In this document: positions 1-11,797 of the stretch, one piece after another | Layout: each line of letters starts with the position of its first letter | How positions within the stretch are numbered: the stretch's first letter is position 1 | Origin: Sphaeroforma arctica JP610 | Taxonomy: Eukaryota > Opisthokonta > Ichthyosporea > Ichthyophonida | Direction: 5' to 3' | Assembly: GCF_001186125.1 (NCBI RefSeq) | Contig: NW_014040555.1 | Span: 176,961-206,240, forward strand | DNA: 29,280 nucleotides | Notes under the pieces: generated by a model | The model's database searches: none | What the model was told of the DNA's origin: nothing | Seen by the model: only the letters and a program-made list of their open reading frames with translations | Program-made: the position numbers and the translations under genes

Positions 1-1161
1 CATGTGTAAGAGTTTTAAAACTTCCGTGACGAACGTACATCAGGCTTTTGGAGTGATGAACCATCTCTGTATTGTTCTGAACAAGAGTCTATTCGGAATG
101 TTACGATTCAATGCAGAGAAAATCTCTTTGGTTACTATATTGTATATGCCTAATAAAATAAAATAAAATACGATATGATATGATGGCCATAATGGAACAA
201 TCTGAAGACGCTTTGGTGAAATGGTTATTCTCAGGCTTTGGTAAATAAAGCTAAAGCTAAAAATACAAGTGGACAGAGGAATGAATAACGGCATAGCGCC
301 AGATGCGGACGAGGATCAGTAGCAGCCCTACCACTGGACCGTGCAAGGTGAGATACGACCGTAGTAGGTTCTGATGCGCCCGGATTCGGCTTGGAATAGT
401 CGTGCGCGGGATTTGTTGCGTAGGTGATAAATTCGATGGCGATATCGGTTATATCCATGAAAGGGGAGGCGTTGGTCCGGAGTTGGCGGCATTGTTGGCA
501 TTTGTTGGGGGTGATGGATTTGTTTCGTTGGAAGTACTTGGAGATTGAGTCCAAAGGTATGGTCACCACAAATACCGTAGTCCGTCAGCTTATAGGTCTG
601 GAGGGAGGCTGGGGTGATAGGCCGGTGATACGCATGTTCTGTACCAGTTAACAAGCATAGAGGTAGTTCAAGTGCCACGTATTACGCAGGGTAGTCTCGA
701 TTGTGTTCATACGTAGTCCGTGATTTGTAGATGGATAGCCATACTTACGGGCTTTGAAGTTGAAATCCCCCAAACGGCGTCTGGTTGGAAATTGCCATCT
801 CAGGAGGATTCATGTATTACCTGACGTCTTCTTCGGTAATTCATTTGAGTGGGAGATAGAACACGGCCATACGAACGCCAAAGCACACAAAGGAAATACA
901 AGTTGAAATTTCGACCGGTGGTGTTTTGAAAAACCCACAGTGTGAAGGGTGTAAGATATTATGCCGTGTTATGTGATGTAGAATAGGATAGTGTGTGTTC
1001 GAGCGTATATGATCAAGAAATGTGATGTTATGCCAGGTTTCAACCACACACATAACATCAACCTGACCCCCAATCAATATAACGTTCAAACACTCATCTG
1101 TATGTGCTGCGTTGTCCCATGTTGAGTCCTTGTGGGTTGAAGAGCGTCATCCTCATTGGCC
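1..1161. other. No recognised gene; weak minus-strand open frames
   Basis: Open frames of about 110 codons exist on the minus strand at 231-678, but I recognise no domain in them. They lie just downstream of the decayed minus-strand coding region at 1,162-2,373 and could be its worn 3' part. A short AT-rich run with AAATA repeats is at about 154-180. No RNA gene or terminal repeat was seen. Confidence 0.3.
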
Positions 1162-2373
1162 CTAACTTTGTTCATCCTCGGTCAACACTACTGGACTCTC
1201 CTCCTTCTTGATGTCAGCCATTTCTATATCGTTGCCTGTCGTCGAAGAGTCTGTGGTGGAAAGTTGAGGCAGCGTATTGGTAGCCATCGTATCGGATGGT
1301 TGTGTCGGAAAGACTGCTGGTACGTGGAGTCGACCGGACTGCGCACGCGCTGGTTCTTTAGCGCCTGCCGGGATTCGCGGGTTAGGTAGGAGGAGGTTCT
1401 CATCATGCTTTGCTTGGTATGCCTTCTGGAGACGGTCCGTGGTAGATTGGAGGATGTCTGTGTTATTGGAGTTGACAAGGGGGTTCAGTAGAGCATCCAT
1501 GCTACGAGCGAGAATTTTGGCGCTCGTTCATGTGTGCAGCGGGCCTCCCGCTTGGTGCGAAGATAGTGGATTAAAGCTGCTTTCGTAGCGTCGGGATGTC
1601 GTTGGGAGCGGGGGTCGATGGTTTTATCAAATTGCCATTTCCACGTAAGTTCTGCATCTCGATTCACCTGGGCGACAGCGTCGCTAGGAACTCAAAGCGA
1701 ACGAAACTGGTGGAGCTCCTACGGCGGTTTCATTAAGAACTCGGTTTGGACGGGAAATACCAAAGAAAGTGGTGGCAATTGAGAAGTGGTTGGGCGTGCC
1801 AGTATTTTTCAACTACTGATTGGGATGGGGGCTTGCCGTTAGGGAAAATTGCCCGGAAGAAGAGCCATACCGGAGCTATGTCATCTATTTCGTCAAGAGT
1901 TTTGTCCGGCATCGGGCGGCCCATCACTTTCGTCAAAAGGTGTGCGGGCACTGTCAGCTGCATTAGGGGCTGAGAAGCTGGTGGGGTCGGGCATTTTTTG
2001 GGACTCGGTTTTGCGGGTTTAAATACTTTTGAGCGATAGCTGGGAGGCTCACTGCTGCTATTGGGCGCCTGTGACCGCGTGAAGTATAGGCGCTGGTCTT
2101 TTTTTTTCAAAAGACACCTACGCACGCGCAGGAATTGATGCCATGCTGCGATGCCTTGCACTTGCTGAAGAAATGGTCAAGAGTCTTAAGGCAACGGAAG
2201 TAGACATTAAGGGTTCTGTTATCGCACGCATCACACCTATTGAGAAAGACAGAGTGGCAGTTGAGAGTGCATACGAAGCAGGAGATTTGCCGTTGTTCAA
2301 TGCGACTTACTGTTAGTGCGTGAATCAGGAGGAACAATGGTCGACCGTATGTGCGGCTAGAGCGTTGAGACAA
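1162..2373 (-). pseudogene. Decayed coding region of unknown family
   Basis: Several protein-like open stretches follow one another on the minus strand: about 2,373-2,107, then 2,161-1,733, then 1,667-1,485, then 1,500-1,162. The second is rich in Ser, Pro and Lys and then becomes a more globular stretch containing PMPDKTLDEIDDIAP. The last ends in an acidic, Ser/Thr-rich tail with the SUMO-site-like IKKEE and a stop near 1,162. The composition is coding-like and differs from the AT-rich DNA downstream, but no single frame spans the region. I do not recognise the family. It lies next to retroelement remains, so a gag-like or other mobile-element protein is possible. A dead host gene, or an exon-split host gene, is not excluded. 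Confidence 0.35.
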
Positions 2374-3093
2374 GTGCCCAGTCGCTGTACATGTGAATGT
2401 CGGTCTTTCCAGGCTGACTATATAGTACCAAAATATTTACGATACAATGATTGCAATGTACATCAAGTTTTGCCTCAGCCTTAAGTAGTGAGCTAATGAT
2501 TTTAGGGGATTTAAGACTGAGACTGTCTTAGGTCTCTTGACTGAGGATGTTGTCTTTGACTCATTTTTGAAATAAATAATAATATCCCTATGTCGATCTA
2601 GATTCGTTTGGTGTCAATAACTAAAATCAGAAAATGTTCTATTTGTCACATTCTATTTAGTTTGTATTCTTCAAACGGTCCATCCTATACCTTACTCTGA
2701 GCGCTACCGAATTGGAAAAAGATTGCCAGACTAATGAAAGTCGAAGCGTTGAACAGCATGGAAAGGAAAGAAGGTTGTGGAGGACAGCATTCAAACGAAG
2801 CGGTGTGAGGCAGCGGTTGTAGCTGCACTTTAAAAGGTCGCCAAGGAAGGGGCTGTATGAAGATAATTGCTAGTGCAACCAACTTTATTATACATCGACA
2901 ATAATGACAGCTTGCTGGAGTATCAGCTGCATGGTGTGGTCGAATCAAGATGGACCAAAGTGTATCTAGTCTCAGGTGTAGCACTTACTTTAAAAGAATG
3001 TCTATTGGATCATATACAAACATATATCATTTCTATGGCGGTTGCATTAACTAAACGGAAGATTTTGTTCTACATATAGGATGTGGCGGCGGG
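2374..3093. other. No gene recognised
   Basis: AT-rich stretch without a convincing coding frame on either strand. At about 2,470-2,560 there are several overlapping copies of GACTGAG/CTCAGTC-like words that could form weak hairpins. Nothing else was seen. Confidence 0.3.
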
Positions 3094-3590
3094 GTGATTG
3101 ATGCTCTGAGCACTACCTGTAAAGAATGCAAAAACCGTGGCACAGAATTAGTATCGGTATTTTCTGAGCATGGGTTTCCTTGTAAGATTCCGAGCAATGA
3201 GGGCAACGAATTTGTTAATGTCGTGAAAGCTATTATTCGGGCATGTACTCGGAATTATTCATACGACATCTCAGCCACACCGACCTCAGTCCCGGGGCGC
3301 TGCCGAACGATATCATGAAAAATAAATAAATATGTGCGAGTATTTTGTGTATGCTGCCTGGAGTTATGGGATAAGCGTTTATCATTCAGTATGTGCCAAA
3401 ACGTTCAAATATGACGGCGTCACAAATCAACATGTGCTTGCTAAAGATCTAGAGATAGAAGTAACTCCGTACATTTACGGATGTTGGAGACATGAGTGTA
3501 CTGTAGCTTCTGGGTGCTACATGTGTCAGACTGTCAGTGGCAACCGTGAGCAGATTAGACAAAGAAAGTCTGGGTTGTGTGTTTAATAAT
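3094..3590 (+). mobile_element. Fossil integrase-like fragment (Ty3/gypsy type)
   Basis: The plus-strand translation contains FSEHGFPCKIPSN followed by GNEFVN, then an ISATP word. This is the order expected around the second catalytic residue of a retroelement integrase core (family pattern F.E.GFP..l.SDnG.EF.n, then IS.yhPq.nG). A second open stretch, about 3,332-3,586, has a C..C pair (CYMC) that may come from an integrase zinc-binding region; that part is weak. No LTRs were identified. The fragment is broken and old, and it appears independent of the element starting near 3,840, which has its own integrase remains. Confidence 0.5.
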
Positions 3591-4879
3591 GACAGAAGTT
3601 TTAGCTAAAACCCTAAACCCTATACCCTATATAAAAACCTCATTTGCAATTACTAGTGATACAACTTGCTACAGAAATACAAGAGTGACATCTCTTGTGG
3701 AAGAACAATTTGCTTTGCGTAGTACCACAAAGTGAGTGTACTGTAGCGTACTATACCTGGAACTGGTAGAGGAGACAGCCACAGCGGGTGCAGCTGTAGC
3801 AGACAGAGGAGTGGCAACAGAGGAAGCAGTGTTCACCAGGTTTTGCAGGAGAAGTCGCAAGCAGGTGACACGCTTGTGAGGCACAAGTTTGGGCGTGAGT
3901 CGAAAAACTTTTGTGCCGCAGAATATTTTTCTGAAGTACAGGAGTATGAAGTATTGAATAAAAGTGAGGACTCTTCTTTAAATACTCAAAGAATAATAGA
4001 GTTGGCGAAAGAACGTGACATACCTCAGAAAGTGTTGCAGTACCTGCTATCAGACTGTAAAGCCATAGCTGAAGTTCTAGGCATCCACGATTTCTTAACT
4101 TTTCTGGCTCGGTTCTATATGAGATTCATGAAGCGATACCGCAGTTTGCAATTTAATTCAACAAGAACCCTCTCAAGTTGGAAGCGCTCGAGCTAACAGT
4201 GGAAGCATGACTGGCGGCAGGGATAATTGAGAAGATAAAAAAAATGCTCAGTTCCGCATTTGCTACACAAAATCCGGGGGTCAAACCTGTGACAGTGAAT
4301 GATTGACGCTGCTACAATTACCTCAAATGTGTGTACACTCAGCTACGAGCAGAGCCACACTACATTCCTACAAAACGAGAGTATTTGTCTACGTTGAAAG
4401 GCAGGCATTGGTGACCACAGTTGATAGAACAAGGGTTGTGTCAGCGTCGGGTGGCGTCGGGTGGCGTCAGGTGGCGGTTGGTTCGAGAAAATATTATCTT
4501 TTCTCACACCTAAAGGGTAGTACACGTTTGTGGGTAAAGGGGGGGGGGGATAGGGTTACACGACGTGGTCTAATATATAGAAGATATATCGTTCGCTCAT
4601 GACGACCCACATGAACATTGGTCCAGTCTTCCGGCACTAGTATCACTCTATGTGCACTTTTATACGCAGCTAAGCACTGGCCGAGAGCAGGGCCAGGATG
4701 CGACCAAAGTTCGGGACGTAATCAGAACACCAACTAACGGTTGTGGTACCAGAATTTTAGCAAATCTATAGAGGTTGGTACACTGAGAGTGAGTAACGCC
4801 TTCAAACACTCTGTATCAATTGTTGACTCTATGTAGTCTACGAGTCTGCCCAATATATGCACTGGTTTGTGTACCTAAT

Positions 4880-5330
4880 GAATCATTGCGTGACTGTGCG
4901 GTGTTGGCTGAGCCGCAGCCGGAAGGACAGCTAGTGATATACGCTTATGCATCTAAATCCGTGGGTGAGGGTTGATTCCTGGCTATCATCAAAAGGAATG
5001 AGCTACTACCCGGTTGCATCTTTGCTTCGCGATATGACTGCGCTTAGCTAGCGTACCTTATCACCGACAAGGAAGCTCTGGCTCTGGTCTATGAGATTCA
5101 CAAGAATACTAGAATCCTTTGTCTGATAATTGTCCTTATCTGCTTGCACACGGACCACCAAACATTGGTGGCTATACTGAGCAAGGCAAGTGGTGCCTTT
5201 CCGGATGATGCCTGGGGACGGCGCATGGGATGGTACTTTGATATCCTTTAGAACTTTAACATTGGATCGATGTTACATGTTCCGGGTGTTGATAATCCGA
5301 CTGTAGACCCGATCTTGCGTGTAAAAGGGC
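4880..5330 (+). mobile_element. RNase H remains of the first gypsy element
   Basis: Three landmark words appear in the expected order: VLAEPQPEGQLVIYAYASKS (the start of a gypsy RNase H, pattern .vL.Q....piayaSr.l), DKEALALVYEIHK (pattern EkE.lAiv.a..k), and TDHQTL followed by a tryptophan-rich stretch and HVPGVDNPTVDP (pattern h.pG..N..aD.lSR). These identify the Ty3/gypsy RNase H domain. It is part of a broken fossil element. Confidence 0.8.
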
Positions 5331-5399
5331 GCAGACTGGGCTTTACCGTGTCTTTCGCGGAGCAGTTGGTTCAACTACCTGCTACCGAGTAGTACATGT

Positions 5400-7140
5400 T
5401 TGCGTCCTTGTACTTTTGGCGAATTGATAAAAATGGGAACCACATACGGCGGATGGCTTTGCTTTACCGGACGACAATGTGATCCCGTACTATTGTGTAC
5501 CCACCCTGTAGGGGTGTGTATTTGCACGCTACTGGGCCGACCCCATAGTCTATTTCTTTTCAACCACATTTGGACACTGATTGAAGCGGCGCTGACAAAG
5601 GTACAATCTGATTAGGCGTGGTGCACTCCCGATTGTCCGTATTGGCCATCGGCCGCCTGGTTTCCACTACTCTGCACTCTCCTTGCGGATAACTCTCTGC
5701 TCATTCCGCGCACCGGTGGTGTCTTCACCCAGCATAGACACTTGTCTACTGGTCCCACGTCGGTTGAAACTCGCTTGTCGTCAAGGTCCCCGTTTGTTTG
5801 CAGTCCCTCCGGGTCTGTGGCAACGTTGTGAGACGTTGGCAGCTGCACATTTAGACATTACTTCATCTGACACGCAGTCATTAGGGATCCCTAGGCGAAT
5901 GGAAAATGTGACTTCTGTTGCGCCTCATGCGGTGGTCAAATCGGTACAAGTGGGCTGCTTTCTTCGTGTCGCAGCTGCGCTGATAAGGGTATCTGCTGCT
6001 GCCCCTTCGGTTTCTAAGCCAGCGATGTCTGCGAAACGACAGAAGTTACGTCTGAGGGTCATTGCCGTTTGGGCGTCCGATTTTTTTTAATGCAGCGCAT
6101 GAAATAAAGAGAGGAGCACGCAGTGGAGTCTGCAAACGGGTGCAGCCGTCTCTGTCGCTGGGGCAGCACGTTGTTCCTGCGCATATTGTGAGACTGACAG
6201 AGAGGTCCGGCCTATGGAGGACGAGTATTTTCTGGAGGCCGAGGCGCATTCCCCTGTGTTGGCACTCCAGCCTAAAAGACCACGCACGGACACTCAACAG
6301 GCAGTGGACCCGTGACAGGTTCTACTGGCGAGTCCCTCAAGTGCTTTGTGAGGCGTACACCTCTCGGGTGCGCAGGTCACCAAGGCACTCCAGTATCTTT
6401 ACGTGACGTATGTGCATGCTGCTCAAACCCCGCTACAGCATTTGGTTCGTGAAATCATAGGTTGTGCAAAAATAGCTGGTTCCTTATAATATAATTGCAT
6501 CTTTAAAGTAAATATATAACTCCGGAGTACGTAAAAATGTCTATGTAAATATTATGCAATGATTGAAGCAATCCAATGTCGGACTTTCAATTATGAAATA
6601 GTACGTTTTAGAGTATGGAGACTCTACTGTGGACATTTGGTGGTTTTATTGAAACAATAGTTTTCCACTATCAGTTAAAATGACACTAAATTTGACACCT
6701 GGCTGGTGTATTTTCTAATACTCATATAATCACATAACAGAATCCTCTGTGAAATAGAACATGATTTTGATTCCTCCTAGCCAACCAACTAAATGTGCCC
6801 GTCTACGCCTTTTGAATGGGATGGAGATCTAGATACCAAGTAAAGGGGTTTCAGGTGCAGTGGAAATACTGAACCAGCTTGGTGTTTTGATATGTATGTG
6901 TTTTTTTTACTAAGTTGTATTTGAATATATATATATATATATGGATAGTTACCATTGGAGGGTTGTTTCGAAGCATGAATACGACCAATGGAACCAATTT
7001 AATTTTAGTTGACTTAGTGAGTGACTAGAGCGGAACTACATAAATATTAAATAGAAAACAGTCAGAGTCTAAAATATCTTAATAGTTTTTTCTCACTACC
7101 TAGGGCTGAAGCTAAACTTATTTATTTTACAAACTAATAA
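5400..7140 (+). other. Unassigned stretch between RNase H and integrase remains
   Basis: 5,400-6,420 is GC-richer and has scattered open stretches, one of them Cys-rich (about 5,910-6,010, with CASC and CRSC pairs) that could be the worn zinc-binding N-terminus of the integrase. From 6,420 to 7,140 the DNA turns AT-rich, with an (AT)n run at 6,926-6,942 and no coding signature. I recognise nothing else here. Confidence 0.3.
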
Positions 7141-7169
7141 CGTATTTCCGTTAACGTGAATGTTTTAGT

Positions 7170-8250
7170 ATCGTATAGTCAGGCTGGTTATACTGACTTT
7201 ACGGCTGTTTACGGGAGCCAGTCTGCATGATTGGCAGAGTCTGTGGTCCGTGCCAGATCTGCGGGTGCCCGCCTAGCTATCTTGCAGCAACCAGTGCGTG
7301 CTGTTGCTCTCTCGGTAATTCGGTCCATGGACTTTCTAGATATTCCTCGGACGACTTGTGGATGAATGAATATTCTAAAGCATAAACACGTACAAGTTAC
7401 TGGCAGCACGGGTATTCACCCAAGCTACGAAACATGTGCGAGATTATATCATCCAGTTTGTGCGGGAACAGATGCTTCCTGGAGGCGTGGCCTTGCAGAT
7501 TGCCGCGGATCGGGGAACTGCATTTGACAACTCGACGTTTGCCAGTTTTATGTCTATATTTAGACATGTATGTCCATCTTGCTTCGGTAGGTCATCATGA
7601 GGGCAATGATCGTGCAGAGCGTGCCATTCGATGACACTATTATATACCATGTGTGGGAAACAAACTTCCTGCTGCCATGCTTGCATACAATGCTACTGTG
7701 GCACCTCAGACAGGGTTCACATCTCGCCGTTCATTGATTACAAGGGTCGTATCTGTGAAAGCTGTCAAAAGGTCATCCTGCAGCGTAATATTGGTTAACT
7801 GTTGGTCAGATGTAGGCCTAAGATCGATTGTTTTAAACCGTGTAGCCTTGCACATGGATGAGCATTCACGTGTGCAGCAACAGCAGTATGTCAACAAAGC
7901 TCGCCGTGACACGCCGCTGATGCCTGTTGGCACCCGAGTACAATTTTAATGAGATGTTGGGCATCATAAGTTGAGAGCACATTGGTTTGTACCTGCCGTG
8001 GTGACATGTTGCTGTCAGGCATGTTGCAAATTTAAGAGCAAACAAGTATGTCTAATCGTACTTGTCATGCATACTCGGTGGATATTACCTCTGAGATAAA
8101 AGCAGCCCGTTGTCTATGAGTGTCTAGAGCCTAAAAGGCGTGACTGTTTCGTGAGGCCGCATTTGCAGCGTTCCCGGTCGCAGCGAGAGGGGTATTATCC
8201 CGCCTGTTATCAGTCAGTACTAAATCGCATTGGTAGAACATAGTCTGCGT
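7170..8250 (+). mobile_element. Integrase remains of the first gypsy element
   Basis: The three acidic landmarks of a DDE integrase core can be recognised in order: SMDFLDIPRTTCG (first Asp), IAADRGTAFDNSTFASF (second Asp region) and HHEGNDRAERAI (Glu region). They are followed by LPAAMLAYNATVAPQTGFT, which matches the family pattern W...Lp...fayN......tG.sPf. A basic stretch QQQQYVNKARRDT and PVGTRVQF resembles the C-terminal region after the core (pattern q.k.yYd......f.vGd.V). This identifies a Ty3/gypsy integrase. It is broken and old. Confidence 0.8.
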
Positions 8251-9125
8251 GGGCTAGATAGTAAAAATAAATAAATAGCGCACCGCTGGTTAATGGTGTT
8301 GCAGCTGTCATACTTAGGGTTCATATATTAGGGCACAAGTACTAATTTGCTTCAGATGTCCGTAGTATGTTGGATCACGGCGGGTATCTCGCTGTTGCAG
8401 TTGCGTACATGCGTGCGTGTGGACAGCGATACTGTGTTTTGTGCCAAAATGAGATGCAAGTGGCCAACTATTGACATCTCGGTTGTTTCGGATGAAAACT
8501 TTGTTTTAAGCCCTACAGAGAGGCGCCCTTGTTCGGTGCTCTAAAGAGTACTTGCGTGTATCACTTACTATTGCGCTATTAAAATACATATATTTGTTCA
8601 CAGCTGCACTATGTCAAAGCATATTTTTTATTTTTGGCAAACAAAGGTTACACAGTTATACTGACTGCTATATTACTGGTAAGGAAGTGTGTGGTTACTT
8701 CTCTATGTTTTCTTTTTTTTATGCTGCATAGATTAGATTTATATATTTTGTCACACGAGCAAAAAATATTAACAAGAACGCAATATGCATTGTTGTCACA
8801 TACTTGTGCGGTTTTTGGACGCGATGGACTGAATAAGTGGATCTTCTCGTTGTGTTGTCGATCGAATCGTTCATTTCCCTGTTGGAGTGATAGATTCCCT
8901 TGGCTTCACTGGCGTATGACGGTACTGGTGGTACCTGGCGATAGTCTCTAACCATAACACGTGCAAAATGTGCCTTTGCAGCGACATTCGAGTCATATGT
9001 TTGATTTTTGTACTAAGTAAATGGCACATAATGTGATGGATACGGGGGACAATGTCATAGTTATTTATTAGGTAGGGTGTCATCAAGATACTACCTATGT
9101 CGCTATGGACTCGGTTTTGTTTCAC
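8251..9125. other. No gene recognised
   Basis: AT-rich interval between the two gypsy elements. It holds open frames of up to about 105 codons (8,634-8,951 plus) with no recognisable domain and a composition like the surrounding non-coding DNA. No LTR could be found here for either neighbour. Confidence 0.3.
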
Positions 9126-9264
9126 AGAGGGGTGCCCAAAAGAAAGCGGGATCGATGGGTTTATATACTGATCTCAAAACTGTAATGAATTGTTGCAGGC
9201 ATATATATCGCAGGATTGATAAATTCACTCATACCAACAGATATAAAGTGGGAATCATTACTCA

Positions 9265-9737
9265 CGTATATGAGGATGACCCAGAGCACGAACACGAAAG
9301 TTTTTGATTGACACTCATAGACTTCTTAGAAACCAATTCAAATATACCTCCATATATACATTACAATCTACCGGGCTCAAAAGTCACAGTTCCAGCAGAT
9401 AAAACCAGTGTCAGACAAATGAGGCATGCAAAAGTGAGCTTTATACCACACAAGTACACCTTACAAACAAAAGGCAATGTAGCATATCTTCAAACATACC
9501 CGTATATGAGGATGACCCAGAGCACGAACACGAAAGTTTTTGATTGACACTCATAGACTTCTTAGAAACCAATTCAAATATACCTCCAGACATACATTAC
9601 AATCTACCGGGCTCAAAAGTCACAGTTCCAGCAGATAAAACCAGTGTCAGACAAATGAGGCATGCAAAAAGTGAGCTTTATACCACACAAGTACACCTTA
9701 CAAACAAAAGACAATGTAGCATATCTTCAAACATACC
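9265..9737. repeat. 236-bp direct tandem duplication
   Basis: The segment 9,265-9,500 is repeated almost exactly as 9,501-9,737. Both copies start with CGTATATGAGGATGACCCAG and end with CTTCAAACATACCC. Only a few bases differ, so the duplication is far younger than the surrounding decay. It lies in the pre-RT part of the second gypsy element. Confidence 0.95.
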
Positions 9738-9799
9738 CAACCAACCACAGTGAACCTGCCACTGTTGTATATGGGGGAACATGACCAGGCAGGTCTATC

Positions 9800-10790
9800 A
9801 AGAAAGTCCGAACGTGCATAGACTTACGAGAAATCACTTATCAGTACGAACAAGAAAAATTTGTGCTACCAAAAATAAAATAGTACACAACCGGCAGGAG
9901 CACAACACTTCTCGAAACTTCACTTCCTAGTAGATGAAACAAGCTTCACTTCCTAGCAGATGAAACAAACAGATCTACCCATATACATAAAGGAATTGCA
10001 GGTTTCCGGCTCACAGAAAGGTAACATCGTAAAACGGTACGTGAAGTCTTCAGAAGTTGAACGGCGCGCACTTCCGACTCATCAACAGGAATGTGCCTTC
10101 GAAGTCAAAACAGGAATGTACTGGGCGTGAAGGTCACCACACAAAGTCTCAAAGCAGAGCCCGAGAAACAGAAATTAAAGATCAACTGACCACTGCCCAG
10201 ACCAAAATGATATATACAGAGTAGCGAGACTCGCAAACTATATACGTGACCATGTCCCCGACTTCACTCATACCATTGAGCACTTCCGCAACTCGATGAA
10301 AGGAAAAATAAACTAGAACATCTCAATGTTAAGGACACCGGACCTGAAGAAAAAAAGTGTAAAGAACTCAAAAAGACAACTGCATGCTCCGCGACATTGG
10401 CATACTCAGTTAATGAGGATTCGTTTCAAATTATGGATGATAGGAGTGACCATATCATGGCGCTTATTTAAGAGTTTAGTTATAAATCACGCGTAATCGA
10501 CGGAAAATGGAAAGACAATTTATACTTCTTTAAAGGCTTGGACCCAGCTCAAAATCGATATGGCACGAATATGGAGGAGCTACTCGCACTGGTATACAGC
10601 CTAGATCCCTTCACGGGGCACATTGAACGCGATGACATAACACTCTAGACGGATCATAGAGCGCTTGCGCTTTACACCCAATGCTAGCTAAATGAACAGC
10701 TAAGACATTCCACCATCACTTCTCGATATTACATGTACCGGGCAAGGACAACCAAATAACAAATATGTTGTCACGTTTACATGAAGACAC
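9800..10790 (+). mobile_element. RT and RNase H remains of the second gypsy element
   Basis: CIDLREITYQ followed by KFVLPKI matches the start of the Ty3/gypsy RT fingers (pattern R.ciDYR.lN......yPlP.i). Further on, YGTNMEELLALVYSL and TDHRALALY match RNase H (pattern y...ekElLAiV..l and TDHkaL). A worn form of the h.pGk.N..aD.lSR motif follows at about 10,730-10,780. This is a broken fossil, on the same strand as the first element but clearly a different lineage by sequence. Confidence 0.75.
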
Positions 10791-10825
10791 ATAATACAAA
10801 AACTTCAGAAGTATTTAAATGTGCA

Positions 10826-11094
10826 TGTAGCATCCAGGGACCAGATTATCAGAAAAGCCAGTCCTAAACCCAAAACCCAGGATTATCAAATACTGAGTTT
10901 GGATCTAGGATCCAATATTTATGAAGGAAGAGAAATCAGAAATTATAGTGGGAGTACTACCGGCAGATGATACCGGGACTCCCGCGTGTGAGAGAAACAC
11001 TTTAGTAATAATTGAGTCTAGTGTAGAAAACGACAATCACAAATAAAGACTCAATGCGAGTCCCTCAGCCTAGGACGTTTACGTAGCTGAGAGA
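10826..11094 (+). repeat. LTR copy 1 of the second gypsy element
   Basis: Begins TGTAGCATCC and matches 11,798-12,069 over its full length. Shared blocks include GATACCGGGACTCCCGCGTG and CAAATAAAGACTCAATGCGA. The AATAAA in the second block fits an LTR polyadenylation signal. No polypurine tract precedes this copy and no clear primer-binding site follows it. It may be a solo LTR inserted in the body, or the result of recombination between elements. Its exact 3' end is not resolved, because similarity simply stops after GCTGAGAGA. Confidence 0.85.
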
Positions 11095-11104
11095 CCTAAC
11101 TCGG

Positions 11105-11410
11105 TCAGTGATGAGTTAATTGGCCTAGACAAGAAGGCTGGCGAGCTCGAAGATTCTGCCACCAACAGTCAAGTACAGCCATCAGAAAAGACTCAATTCT
11201 CCTCGATACTTGACCACAGAGAATCCACAAGAGGTAGTGGAACCCAGGATTACCTACTGCAATGGACAGATGGGGAGCGTACCTGGATGCTGATATTCTT
11301 ATGGTATACCGACAGCGTAAAACACGCAAGCGAAGGCAATATAGGCTGAAGAAGTCAACAGCAACAAGCACTGATGAACTATCAAAGAGCAACAGGCAGC
11401 GCACGAGGCG
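11105..11410 (+). mobile_element. Chromodomain-like segment of the second gypsy element
   Basis: An open stretch reads SSILDHRE, then DYLLQWTDGERTWM. This matches the chromodomain pattern IldhR....eYLVkWkg....tWep found at the C-terminus of chromovirus integrases, where it directs insertion through binding to modified histones. The spacing between the two blocks fits. It is a fossil fragment, cut off from any integrase core by the LTR copy before it. Confidence 0.6.
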
Positions 11411-11785
11411 GGGAACTTAGCCAAGTTTCACTGACATTGAAGGACACTCCCACTTCTCTCACCTTGAAGCATACTTTGCCCACACACCAGAGGGATAAGG
11501 ACCAAAGACTCGGTTGAGAGCCACCGTTGAGATGCGTTTTCTTAAGCCAAGGTGAGATTAACCGAGAGAACAGGTCAAGACTGACTCCGATGAGCGTGAT
11601 AGAGAACTCTCGTTATTTAGTATAAATTAATTTAAAAAGTAATACGTAAGAATGAATAATGGTGGCAGGTTTTTCATCTTATGCTCCCTAAGAGACAAGT
11701 TTTTCCATGCACAAAAACCCCAACCTCTAGATAATCTAGTACTGTAAGATGTCACTTTCTACTCCTACGCAGGCTGAGAAGCATA

Positions 11786-11797
11786 AAGTTGGGGGGC
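11786..11797 (+). other. Polypurine tract before the 3' LTR
   Basis: AAGTTGGGGGGC lies immediately before the TGTAGC start of LTR copy 2. A G-rich purine run directly upstream of the 3' LTR is the usual plus-strand priming site of LTR retroelements. This marks copy 2 as the 3' LTR and confirms plus-strand orientation. Confidence 0.7.

Larger units (their letters stand above)
3840..8250 (+). mobile_element. Fossil Ty3/gypsy LTR retrotransposon, body only
   Basis: Plus-strand remains appear in the Ty3/gypsy order: pre-RT and RT (about 3,840-4,700), RNase H (about 4,880-5,330), an unassigned linker (about 5,400-7,140), then integrase (about 7,170-8,250). The integrase-after-RNase H order separates it from Ty1/copia. 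No flanking LTRs, primer-binding site or target duplication could be identified, so the true ends are uncertain. The element is broken, with well over ten disruptions, and looks old. About 720 bp of AT-rich DNA without retroelement signature (6,420-7,140) lies before the integrase and may be a later insertion, or may mark the junction of two different elements. Confidence 0.8.

Noticed and set aside
4540-4600. G-run and TGGCGTCGGG triple repeat (4,449-4,480) as possible regulatory or quadruplex sites
   Set aside because: They lie inside a decayed gypsy element and have no gene context that would give them a role.
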